Position numbers and translations under genes: made by a program. A stretch of 41,380 nt of DNA from Lachnospiraceae bacterium UBA5895 (GTDB taxonomy: Bacteria > Bacillota > Clostridia > Lachnospirales > Lachnospiraceae): the NCBI GenBank assembly GCA_002431915.1, contig DJEP01000032.1, positions 1-41,380 on the forward strand, read 5' to 3'. Positions 15,270-23,012 of the stretch are shown here, piece after piece. The notes beneath the pieces were generated by a model. It saw only the letters and a list, made by a program, of their open reading frames with translations. It searched no databases and was not told the origin of the DNA. Each line of letters starts with the position of its first letter. Positions within the stretch are counted from its first letter, which is position 1.

Positions 15270-17870
15270 TTACTGATTTTTCGATCCTTTTTCGCACCTG
15301 GCTGCCAGCTTGTCACCCTCTACGGTAATGACAATGGTATCGCCCTCTTCCACCTGGTCTGCCAGGATCATCTTAGCAGCCAGCGTCTCCACATATTTCT
15401 GAATGTAACGCTTCAGAGGACGGGCACCATAGACGGGATCGTACGCATTATCCACAATGTACTGCGTTGCTTCGTCGGACAGGCGGATCGTTAACTGTTT
15501 ATCCTCCAGACGTTTGTTCAGATCGGCAATGATCAGATGAATAATTTCACTGATATTGTCCTTGGTCAGAGGCTTGAACAGAATCGTCTCATCCAGACGG
15601 TTCAAAAATTCTGGACGGAAGTGAGCACGCAGGTCATTCATGACTGCTGCCTCTGCCTCCGGCTTGATCGTACCGTCTTCATTGATGCCATCCAGCAGAT
15701 AGTTCGCGCCGATGTTGGAGGTCATAATCAGAATCGTATTCTTAAAGTCTACGGTACGTCCCTGGGAATCTGTGATACGACCATCATCCAGTACCTGTAA
15801 CAATACATTGAATACATCGGGATGTGCCTTCTCGATCTCATCGAACAGTACCACGCTGTAAGGTTTTCTCCGCACAGCCTCGGTCAGCTGACCGCCTTCC
15901 TCATATCCTACATATCCGGGAGGCGCACCAATCAGACGGGAGACAGAATATTTCTCCATGTATTCGCTCATATCGATACGAACCATGTTGTTCTCGTCAT
16001 CAAACAGGGCTGCTGCCAGGCTCTTCGCCAGCTCCGTCTTACCTACACCGGTAGGCCCTAAGAACAGGAACGAACCGATGGGCTTGCTGGGATCCTTGAT
16101 ACCGGCTTTGGAACGGATGATGGCTTCGGTGACCTTGGTCACGCCCTCGTCCTGTCCTACCACACGTTTGTGCAGTTCTTCGTCCAAATGGAGAGTCTTG
16201 TTCCGCTCGCTCTCGGTCAGTTTGGCTACCGGGATGCCGGTCCACCGGGAAATAATACGGGCAATCTCCTCCTCCGATACTTTTTCATGTACCAGTGACA
16301 GATCCGATTCACCGACTTTATCTTCCTCCTGTGCCAGCTGCTTCTCCAATGCGGGAAGTTCGCTGTATTTTAGTCTGCCGGCCTTTTCGTAATCTCCTTC
16401 TCTCTCTGCGATCTGGATCTCATTGTTCATGCGGTCTCTCTCTTCACGCAGTTTGGAAAGTTTATCCACAGATGCCTTCTCGTTATCCCACTGTGCTTTC
16501 TTCGTATTGAACTGATCCTTTAATTCTGCCAGTTCTTTTTGCAGATCTGCCAGACGTTCCTTGCTGATCCGGTCATCCTCTTTTTTCAGGGCCGTCTCCT
16601 CGATCTCCAGCTGTGTCACCTTACGCTGCAGTTCATCCAGCTCGGTGGGCATACTGTCCATCTCGGTCTTGATCAGGGCACAGGCTTCATCGACCAGGTC
16701 AATTGCCTTATCCGGCAGGAATCTGTCTGTGATATAACGATTGGAAAGTACTGCTGCACTTACCAGTGCATTATCCATGATTTTAACACCATGATATACT
16801 TCATAACGGTCTTTTAATCCACGCAGAATGGAAATCGTATCCTCTACGGTAGGTTCCTCGACCATAACCGGCTGGAAACGACGTTCCAGGGCGGCATCTT
16901 TTTCAATATACTGTCTGTACTCATCCAACGTGGTAGCACCGATACAGTGCAGTTCACCACGGGCCAGCATGGGTTTTAACATATTGCCGGCATCCAGGGC
17001 ACCGTCAGTCTTACCGGCACCGACAATGGTATGCAGCTCATCAATGAACAAAATGATCTGTCCGTCGCTGTTCTTCACATCATCCAGTACGGCTTTCAGA
17101 CGTTCCTCAAATTCACCTCTGTATTTTGCACCGGCTACCAGTGCACCCATATCCAGGGCAAAAATTTTCTTGTCTTTCAGTCCCTGCGGCACATCACCTT
17201 TGACGATACGCTGTGCCAGGCCTTCTACCACGGCAGTTTTACCTACGCCGGGTTCACCGATCAGTACGGGATTGTTCTTCGTCTTACGGGACAGGATTCG
17301 TATTACATTACGGATCTCACTGTCACGTCCGATGACGGGATCCAGTTTCTGGTTTCTGGCTTTTTCCACCAGATCCTGACCGTATTTTTCCAAAGTATCA
17401 TAAGTAGCTTCCGGATTGTCACTGGTCACTCTCTGATTGCCTCTGACCGTAGACAATGCCTGCAGGAAACGTTCTCTGGTGATACCGTATTCTTTCCAGA
17501 TCTCGGCAATCTCCTTGTTGGGATACTTGATCATGGCAAGGAACAGATGCTCTACGGAGACATATTCATCCCCCATCTGTTTTGCCTCATCCGATGCACT
17601 GACCAGTACCTTGTTCAGATACTGTCCGATATATGGCTGACCGCCCTGTACCTTTACTCTTTTTTCCAAAGCCTGTTTTGCACGGTTTACAAAATGATCC
17701 TTCTGGATCTCCATCTTCTCCACAAGCTTTAAGATCAGGCTGTCGTCCAGCGTCAGCAGACTGTACAGCAGATGTTCCTGCTCAATCTCCTGGTTGCCAT
17801 ATTCCATGGCGAGCTTTTCACAGCCGTTGACGGCTTCTATAGACTTCTGTGTAAATTTATCAATATTCAT
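15270..17870 (-). CDS. clpB: ATP-dependent chaperone ClpB
   Basis: ClpB is a hexameric AAA+ disaggregase that works with DnaK to rescue aggregated proteins in the cytoplasm. The 866-residue protein has the Clp N-domain repeats (about 1-145), AAA-1 with Walker A GEPGVGKTAVVEG and Walker B IILFIDELHTIVGAG, the long coiled-coil middle domain (about 405-525) that separates ClpB from ClpA and ClpC, and AAA-2 with GPTGVGKTELAKSLA and VVLFDEIEKAHPDVFN. No ClpP-binding loop is evident. I start it at ATG 17870 (MNIDKFTQKS) because AGGAGG lies nine bases upstream; an in-frame ATG at 17888 would put that site inside the gene. No CIRCE or CtsR box is visible upstream. Confidence 0.97.
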   Translation of the reverse strand: MNIDKFTQKSIEAVNGCEKLAMEYGNQEIEQEHLLYSLLTLDDSLILKLVEKMEIQKDHFVNRAKQALEKRVKVQGGQPYIGQYLNKVLVSASDEAKQMGDEYVSVEHLFLAMIKYPNKEIAEIWKEYGITRERFLQALSTVRGNQRVTSDNPEATYDTLEKYGQDLVEKARNQKLDPVIGRDSEIRNVIRILSRKTKNNPVLIGEPGVGKTAVVEGLAQRIVKGDVPQGLKDKKIFALDMGALVAGAKYRGEFEERLKAVLDDVKNSDGQIILFIDELHTIVGAGKTDGALDAGNMLKPMLARGELHCIGATTLDEYRQYIEKDAALERRFQPVMVEEPTVEDTISILRGLKDRYEVYHGVKIMDNALVSAAVLSNRYITDRFLPDKAIDLVDEACALIKTEMDSMPTELDELQRKVTQLEIEETALKKEDDRISKERLADLQKELAELKDQFNTKKAQWDNEKASVDKLSKLREERDRMNNEIQIAEREGDYEKAGRLKYSELPALEKQLAQEEDKVGESDLSLVHEKVSEEEIARIISRWTGIPVAKLTESERNKTLHLDEELHKRVVGQDEGVTKVTEAIIRSKAGIKDPSKPIGSFLFLGPTGVGKTELAKSLAAALFDDENNMVRIDMSEYMEKYSVSRLIGAPPGYVGYEEGGQLTEAVRRKPYSVVLFDEIEKAHPDVFNVLLQVLDDGRITDSQGRTVDFKNTILIMTSNIGANYLLDGINEDGTIKPEAEAAVMNDLRAHFRPEFLNRLDETILFKPLTKDNISEIIHLIIADLNKRLEDKQLTIRLSDEATQYIVDNAYDPVYGARPLKRYIQKYVETLAAKMILADQVEEGDTIVITVEGDKLAARCEKGSKNQ

Positions 17871-17959
17871 AATCGTTCGCCTCCTCATATAAGGTTTTGC
17901 AATCCTGTTTTTCTTACTCTAGAACAGACTTATTTTCCCGTCCCATCTGTTCTATATTT

Positions 17960-17987
17960 AATATAACACATAGTGAGAGAAAATCAA
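17960..17987 (-). promoter_or_regulatory. clpB promoter
   Basis: TTGATT (17982-17987) and TATATT (17960-17965) are spaced 16 bases on the minus strand, about 90 bases before the clpB start. No heat-shock repressor operator is visible nearby. Confidence 0.6.
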
Positions 17988-18039
17988 TTAAGAAAGTATA
18001 AACTTTATATAGAATCTTTCGAAAATACTTTTCAGGCAG

Positions 18040-18084
18040 AAAAATACCGCCGGAACATCTATCCAGACAGCCCCGGCGGCATTT
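18040..18084 (-). terminator. csoR-copA operon terminator
   Basis: On the minus strand AAATGCCGCCGG (18073-18084) pairs with CCGGCGGTATTT (18042-18053), followed by further T residues, 39 bases after the copA stop. It is a GC-rich stem with a T run, standard for an intrinsic terminator. Confidence 0.85.
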
Positions 18085-18122
18085 CACAGTCTCACACGTT
18101 TTCCTTACTCTTGCGGCCAAAG

Positions 18123-18338
18123 TTATTTTGCGGTAACGCCCTTTACTTCATAACCGGCATCCACCACAGCCTTGGTAAGCACTTCGTCTGCCACATCGGA
18201 AGCCAGCTCCACGGTAGCGTTCTTCTGCTCCAGGCTCATGGTTACAGCCTTCACGCCCTCTACTGCTTCCAGTGCCTTCTGTACGGTTCCGGTGCAGTGG
18301 TTGCACATCATTCCTTCGATACTGATTACTTTTGTCAT
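18123..18338 (-). CDS. possible internal start giving a free CopZ-like copper chaperone
   Basis: Within copA, in the same frame, the ATG at 18338 begins exactly where the C-terminal heavy-metal domain begins (MTKVISIEGMMCNHCTGTVQ), and AGAGAGG lies nine bases upstream. The 71-residue product would be a complete CopZ-type chaperone with the CNHC Cu(I) site and the beta-alpha-beta-beta-alpha-beta pattern. This suggests a once separate copZ now joined to copA by an open linker, or a nested gene made by internal initiation as well as the fusion. Expression of the short form is inference. Confidence 0.45.
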   Translation of the reverse strand: MTKVISIEGMMCNHCTGTVQKALEAVEGVKAVTMSLEQKNATVELASDVADEVLTKAVVDAGYEVKGVTAK

Positions 18339-20981
18339 TGTGTTTGTCCTCTCTTTCTCCTGTTTGCTATTTTGCTCTGCGGAAGTTTCCAGTATACACT
18401 GTTTTTCCTCCGCAGCTGCCTTCGTTGTCTCTTTTTCCGTCCGGGCTGCTTCCTGCGCCCCCGTTTTCAGCGTGGTGAAGCCGCTCTTAAAGCCTCTCAG
18501 CCGCAGGGCATTTCCTACGACGAAGATACTGCTTAAGCTCATGGCCGCCGCACCGAACATGGGATTCAGACGGATTCCGAAAGCCGGATACAGCACTCCG
18601 GCTGCCAGAGGAATGCCGATGCAGTTGTAGAAAAATGCCCAGAACAGATTCTCCTTAATATTGCGAATCACGGCGCGGCTCAGCTTCATAGCTGTCACGG
18701 CATCCCGCAGATCATTTTTCATCAGGATAATGTCCGCGCTCTCCATGGCTACGTCAGTACCTGCACCAATCGCCATACCTACATCTGCGGCGGCCAGCGC
18801 AGGGGCATCATTGATGCCGTCACCGATCATGGCTACCTTATGACCCTGACGCTTCAGCTCACTAACCTTTTTCTCCTTATCCTGCGGAAGCACTTCTGCC
18901 TCAACTTCGGAAATATTAAGTTTCTCCCGTACAGCTTCTGCGGTACGAAGGTTATCTCCGGTCAGCATAATGACCCTGACACCCATTTTTTCCCAGGCAT
19001 GAATAGCCTCATAGGAAGTGGCTTTCACCGTATCAGACACACCGATAATCCCCAGAAAGCTTCCTTCCTGTGCTATCAGAAGCGGCGTCATTCCTTCCTC
19101 TGCCATCCGGTTCAGACCTTCTGTGGCCGCCTGCGGCAATGTGATATGCTTCTCCTGTAAAAAAGCAAGATTGCCTACATAGAACTTCGTGCCCGCCGGA
19201 ATCATCACTCTGCCTGCACCCGATACGGCATTTTCCGCCGTCCGGTTCTGTTCCGTCTCTTTGCCGGAGGCGTTTGTAATGTCGTTTTGTTTTCCGGCAT
19301 AAAATACTGCCGTAGGACCGTCATTTTGGATAACTTCCGACACACGGAAATCTGCTGCCAGCGCTCCTTCGACGCCGCGGCCGAAGGTTGCTTTGAAATC
19401 CACGATTTCCGGAATTGTCAGGTGAAAGCTTTCCGCATATTCCACTACAGCCTCTGCCAACGGATGCTCACTCTTTTTCTCCAGTGCCGCTGCGATCTGC
19501 ATCATGGCATCCGCAGGGATGTCACTCTGATACCCGGCTACTTCTTCTACTTTTAACTTACCGCTTGTAATGGTTCCGGTCTTGTCCAGTACCACAGTGT
19601 CGATCTCTTTTGCCTGTTGCAGGGCTTCACCGGTCTTGATCAGGATACCGTTGCCGGCACCCACGCCGGTTCCCACCATGATAGCCACCGGGGTTGCCAG
19701 TCCCAGTGCGCAGGGACAGGAAATGACCAGTACGGCAATGGCTGTGGAAATGGCAAATTCCGGGGTTGCACCACTGATCAGCCATACGATCAGGGTGATC
19801 AGGGAAATGGTCATAACGGTAGGTACGAAGACTCCCGCCACCTTATCCGCCAACTGTGCAATGGGTGCTTTGCTGGCGCTGGCTTCTTCCACGAGACGGA
19901 TAATCTGTGCCAGTGTGGTATCATCGCCGACACGGTCCGCACGACATTTTAAGAAGCCTGCCTTGTTCACGGTTGCAGAGACCACATGATCGCCTGCCTG
20001 TTTCTCCACGGGGACGCTTTCGCCGGTGATGGCTGCTTCGTCCACACTGGAGTTACCTTCCATGACAATGCCATCCACAGGTACCAGACTTCCGGGCTTT
20101 ACCAGGAACACATCACCCTTTTGCAAGCTCTCCGTAGGCACTTCCTTTTCCTGTCCGTCCTCGGTCACGAGGATCGCCACCTTGGGAGCCAGGTTCATCA
20201 GCTTGGTAATAGCTTCACCGGTCTTGCCCTTGGAGCGGCTCTCCAGATATTTCCCGACGGTGATCAGGGTCAGGATCGTACCGGAGGATTCAAAATACAG
20301 GTCGTGGGAATAATGCTCCACCACTGCCATGTCGCCGTAGCCCAGACCATAGCTGATCCGGTACATGGCGAAGATGCCGTACACCAATGCTGCACCGGAT
20401 CCCAGTGCGATCAGACTGTCCATGTTCGGACTGCGGTGTGCCAGGGTCTTGAATCCTACGGAGAAAAACTTCCGGTTCACATACAGGATCGGCAATAACA
20501 ATAAAAACTGTGTCAGTGCAAAGTTCATGGCGTTGGCATTGCCGTGCATGGTGTTCACAATAAATGCCGGAACCGGGATCCCGAACCATTCCTTAAACAT
20601 GTGATGCATGGACACATACATTAATGGGATCAGGAATCCGATAGAGATGCCCAGACGCCATTTCATTGCTCTCGCGTCGGCATCCAGCTTCTGCTGTAAT
20701 TCCTGTTTGCCGTCGGTGCCGGATTTTCTTGCGCCGCCGGAAGCACTCTGCCCGCCTGCCGCACCGCCCTCGGTCATTACCGAGGCACCGTAGCCGGCTT
20801 TCACCACGGCATCGATAATCTCCGCCGAAGTGATCTTCGTCTCGTCATAAGTCACATCCATGGTCTCCGTCAGCAGATTCACAGATGCTTTTTCCACATT
20901 TTCCAGCTTATTTACTGCCTTTTCCACATGAGATGAGCATGCGGAACAGGACATTCCCGTAACATGATATCTTTCCTTCAA
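18123..20981 (-). CDS. copA: Cu(+)-exporting P1B-type ATPase with C-terminal CopZ-like domain
   Basis: The 952-residue protein exports Cu(I) from the cytoplasm using ATP. It has an N-terminal heavy-metal domain (GMSCSACSSHVE), eight predicted membrane segments, the actuator TGESVPVEK, the intramembrane CPC motif (about 423-425, VISCPCALGLATP), the phosphorylation site DKTGTIT (about 463), the HP motif EHPLAEA, GDGINDAPA (about 719) and the late Cu(I) signature MSLSS. After a Lys/Glu/Thr-rich linker it ends in a second heavy-metal domain (about 882-952, GMMCNHCTG), an unusual position. The nucleotide-binding domain has an extra stretch of about 55 residues between GRGVEG and FYVGN. It follows csoR by 33 bases. 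Confidence 0.95.
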   Translation of the reverse strand: MKERYHVTGMSCSACSSHVEKAVNKLENVEKASVNLLTETMDVTYDETKITSAEIIDAVVKAGYGASVMTEGGAAGGQSASGGARKSGTDGKQELQQKLDADARAMKWRLGISIGFLIPLMYVSMHHMFKEWFGIPVPAFIVNTMHGNANAMNFALTQFLLLLPILYVNRKFFSVGFKTLAHRSPNMDSLIALGSGAALVYGIFAMYRISYGLGYGDMAVVEHYSHDLYFESSGTILTLITVGKYLESRSKGKTGEAITKLMNLAPKVAILVTEDGQEKEVPTESLQKGDVFLVKPGSLVPVDGIVMEGNSSVDEAAITGESVPVEKQAGDHVVSATVNKAGFLKCRADRVGDDTTLAQIIRLVEEASASKAPIAQLADKVAGVFVPTVMTISLITLIVWLISGATPEFAISTAIAVLVISCPCALGLATPVAIMVGTGVGAGNGILIKTGEALQQAKEIDTVVLDKTGTITSGKLKVEEVAGYQSDIPADAMMQIAAALEKKSEHPLAEAVVEYAESFHLTIPEIVDFKATFGRGVEGALAADFRVSEVIQNDGPTAVFYAGKQNDITNASGKETEQNRTAENAVSGAGRVMIPAGTKFYVGNLAFLQEKHITLPQAATEGLNRMAEEGMTPLLIAQEGSFLGIIGVSDTVKATSYEAIHAWEKMGVRVIMLTGDNLRTAEAVREKLNISEVEAEVLPQDKEKKVSELKRQGHKVAMIGDGINDAPALAAADVGMAIGAGTDVAMESADIILMKNDLRDAVTAMKLSRAVIRNIKENLFWAFFYNCIGIPLAAGVLYPAFGIRLNPMFGAAAMSLSSIFVVGNALRLRGFKSGFTTLKTGAQEAARTEKETTKAAAEEKQCILETSAEQNSKQEKERTNTMTKVISIEGMMCNHCTGTVQKALEAVEGVKAVTMSLEQKNATVELASDVADEVLTKAVVDAGYEVKGVTAK

Positions 20982-21014
20982 GGAAATTACACCTCTTTTC
21001 TGTTCTTTTGCTTT

Positions 21015-21338
21015 TTATTTTAATTTCTTCACCAGGTCCACTGCTTCATCTACTACAGCAGTATTCCCTTTCTGGATTTCTTCAACCACACAGGTCTCCA
21101 TATGTTCCTTCAGAATCGCATAACCGAATGCCTGCAGTGCACTCTCCACAGCGGCTACCTGTGTCAGAATGTCTCCGCAGTAGCGGTTCTCTTCCAGCAT
21201 CCGGCTGATGCCGTTTAACTGTCCCGTCATGCGGCTTAAGCGGTTCTGCAATTGTTTTCTTTCCTTTTCAGAGCGGGGCGTTGCCTTCTGGTGACAGCGA
21301 CAACATTCCATACCCTTTTCTTCCATCTGTTCTGCCAT
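21015..21338 (-). CDS. csoR: copper-sensing repressor CsoR
   Basis: CsoR is an all-helical repressor that leaves DNA when it binds Cu(I). The 107-residue protein shows the family core RLSRMTGQLNGISRMLEENR and the Cys-His-Cys copper ligands, in RYCGDIL, LKEHMETC (His and second Cys). The N-terminus has an extra Cys/His cluster (MECCRCHQK) that might add metal binding. The start is set at ATG 21338 (MAEQMEEKG), with GGAG seven bases upstream; the open frame reaches back to 21404 but would run through an operator. It is the first gene of the csoR-copA operon and sits below two operators, so autoregulation is expected. Confidence 0.93.
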   Translation of the reverse strand: MAEQMEEKGMECCRCHQKATPRSEKERKQLQNRLSRMTGQLNGISRMLEENRYCGDILTQVAAVESALQAFGYAILKEHMETCVVEEIQKGNTAVVDEAVDLVKKLK

Positions 21339-21395
21339 AGTATCTCCGTTCCGGAACCGGGAGTTCTCCGGATCCTTTGTTGTTCCCACACCAAA

Positions 21396-21456
21396 ATACC
21401 CCATTGGGGTATCTTGTTTTCTTCTACAAGATATACCCCCATAGGGTATTTGTCAA
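21396..21456 (-). promoter_or_regulatory. csoR-copA promoter with two CsoR operators
   Basis: TTGACA (21451-21456) and TATCTT (21428-21433) are 17 bases apart on the minus strand. One operator-like dyad, ATACCC-N5-GGGTAT (21433-21449), fills that spacer. A second, perfect dyad ATACCCC-ATT-GGGGTAT (21396-21412), lies in the leader. Both fit the known CsoR pattern of TACCCC and GGGGTA half-sites, and the positions would block RNA polymerase binding and elongation. Confidence 0.88.
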
Positions 21457-21488
21457 GTGCTTTATTTACTTATTGATACCTTTTCTCA

Positions 21489-22793
21489 TTACACAGACTG
21501 GAAACCGCCTTCCAGGTCTTCAATAATATCATCGATATTCTCTGTGCCGATGGACAGACGAATGGTATTGCTGTAAATACCCTGCTCGTTCAATTCTTCC
21601 TCAGACAGCTGTGCATGGGTAGTGGAAGCCGGATGGATGACCAGAGACTTCACATCTGCCACATTTGCAAGCAATGAGAACAACTCCAGATTGTCACAGA
21701 ACTTCTTGGCTGTCTCCTTGCCGCCCTTTATCTCGAAGGTGAAGATGGAACCGCCGTCATTAGGGAAGTATTTCTTATACAGTGCCTGCTGCTCCGGATC
21801 AGTGGATATGGAGGGATGATGCACGCGTTCTACCTGAGGATGATTGTTCAGATACTGCACTACCTTCAGTGCATTCTCCACATGACGCTCCACACGAAGA
21901 GACAGTGTCTCCAGTCCCTGCAGGAAAATAAATGCATGTACGGGAGAGATACATCCGCCCATATCACGCAGAAGCATTGCACGGATGGCAGTCACGAAAG
22001 CTGCACCCGGTGCTGCCTTGGTGAAAGTCACGCCATGATAGCTGGGGTTCGGGGTGCACAGATGAGGGAACTTGCCGCTGACCTCCCAGTCAAACCTGCC
22101 GTTTTCTACGATCACGCCGCCTAAGCTGGTGCCGTGTCCGCCGATGAATTTGGTTGCGGAATGTACCACGATATCTGCGCCGTACTCAAAAGGACGTACC
22201 AGATAAGGAGTCGCAAAGGTGTTGTCCACTACCAGAGGCACCTTGTGAGCATGGGCGATCTGTGCCAGACGCTCAATGTCTACCACATCGGAGTTGGGGT
22301 TACCCAGAGTCTCGATGTAGAGAGCCTTGGTGTTCTCCTGAAAGCTTGCTTCGATCCTGTCATAATCGGAAGGAGTCACGAAAGTGGTGGTCACACCGTA
22401 GTCTACCAGAGTATGTGCCAGCAGATTGTAAGTTCCACCATAAATATTATTTGCAGAAATGATATGATCTCCCTGTTTTGCCAGGTTCTGGATCGTATAG
22501 CAGATGGCTGCTGCGCCGCTGGCTACTGCCAAAGCTGCGGTACCGCCCTCTAAGGCTGCAATACGCTGCTCGAAGACACCCTGTGTGGGGTTGCCCAGAC
22601 GACCATAGATTTCACCGGGATCTTCCAGTCCGAAACGTGCTGCAGCATGGTCGCAGTTGCGGAATACATAAGAAGATGTCTGATAAATGGGAACGGCTCT
22701 TGCACCGGTCACGGGATCGGGCTGCTCCTGTCCCACATGTAACTGTAATGTCTCGAATTTCAGATTACGCTCTGCATAGGGCTTTTTGCTCAT
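21489..22793 (-). CDS. metY: O-acetylhomoserine aminocarboxypropyltransferase / cysteine synthase
   Basis: MetY joins O-acetylhomoserine with sulfide to give homocysteine and acetate, a direct-sulfhydrylation step of methionine synthesis in the cytoplasm. The 434-residue PLP enzyme has the family beginning (FETLQLHVGQEQPDPVTGAR), YGRLGNPT, the PLP-contact region GDHIISANNIYGGTYNLL, DNTFATPYL, and the Schiff-base lysine in VHSATKFIGGHGTSLGG. The C-terminal part has VIHPASTTHAQLS and IRLSIGTENIDDI. Length and the long mid-domain fit MetY rather than MetB or MetC. The start follows ACGAGG at 7 bases. A promoter and structured leader precede it, suggesting control by a methionine-cycle signal, although no SAM-I riboswitch is present. 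Confidence 0.95.
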   Translation of the reverse strand: MSKKPYAERNLKFETLQLHVGQEQPDPVTGARAVPIYQTSSYVFRNCDHAAARFGLEDPGEIYGRLGNPTQGVFEQRIAALEGGTAALAVASGAAAICYTIQNLAKQGDHIISANNIYGGTYNLLAHTLVDYGVTTTFVTPSDYDRIEASFQENTKALYIETLGNPNSDVVDIERLAQIAHAHKVPLVVDNTFATPYLVRPFEYGADIVVHSATKFIGGHGTSLGGVIVENGRFDWEVSGKFPHLCTPNPSYHGVTFTKAAPGAAFVTAIRAMLLRDMGGCISPVHAFIFLQGLETLSLRVERHVENALKVVQYLNNHPQVERVHHPSISTDPEQQALYKKYFPNDGGSIFTFEIKGGKETAKKFCDNLELFSLLANVADVKSLVIHPASTTHAQLSEEELNEQGIYSNTIRLSIGTENIDDIIEDLEGGFQSV

Positions 22794-22836
22794 GTTCTGC
22801 CTCGTTTCTGCACTTATATGTGCTATGTATTATTGC

Positions 22837-22895
22837 GTAACAGCCCGCCGTACCCCGTCCTGTCGGAATACCTGCCACCAGGACTCAGCCGTTAC
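22837..22895 (-). ncRNA. structured metY leader, unassigned (candidate riboswitch)
   Basis: The metY 5' leader can fold into a closing 8-bp stem GTAACGGC (22895-22888) with GCTGTTAC (22844-22837). Inside are two mutually exclusive hairpins: GTCCTG (22884-22879) with CAGGAC (22862-22857), or GTATTCCG (22871-22864) with CGGGGTAC (22857-22850). A small GCAC-ATATAA-GTGC hairpin follows close to the ribosome-binding site. The bistable design within a shared stem is typical of regulatory RNA. It does not match SAM-I, SAM-II or T-box sequences as I know them. Confidence 0.55.
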
Positions 22896-22910
22896 AATTT
22901 CTATAAAAAC

Positions 22911-22939
22911 ATGCTAAAACACATTGCAAAATCTGTCAA
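22911..22939 (-). promoter_or_regulatory. metY promoter
   Basis: TTGACA (22934-22939) and TAGCAT (22911-22916) are 17 bases apart on the minus strand. The start of transcription would fall a few bases before the closing stem of the structured leader, giving a leader of about 110 nucleotides. Confidence 0.75.
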
Positions 22940-23012
22940 TGTAAAACTTTAGCGCAGCAGATATTTTTATTTGCTGCTCCAACAGTCCCGCGTTACATCA
23001 CAGTATCCTGTT

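Noticed and set aside
15100..15297. 65-codon frame on the minus strand covering the palindromic element
   Set aside because: It is built from the repeat and the clpB terminator, with no ribosome-binding site.
17871..18000. CIRCE or CtsR operator before clpB
   Set aside because: I looked for the GAGTGCTAA-type dyad and GGTCAAA heptads and saw neither; only a plain promoter is visible.
22794..22910. SAM-I riboswitch or T-box before metY
   Set aside because: The conserved SAM-I core and the T-box TGGNACCGCG-type block are absent, so the leader is left unassigned.
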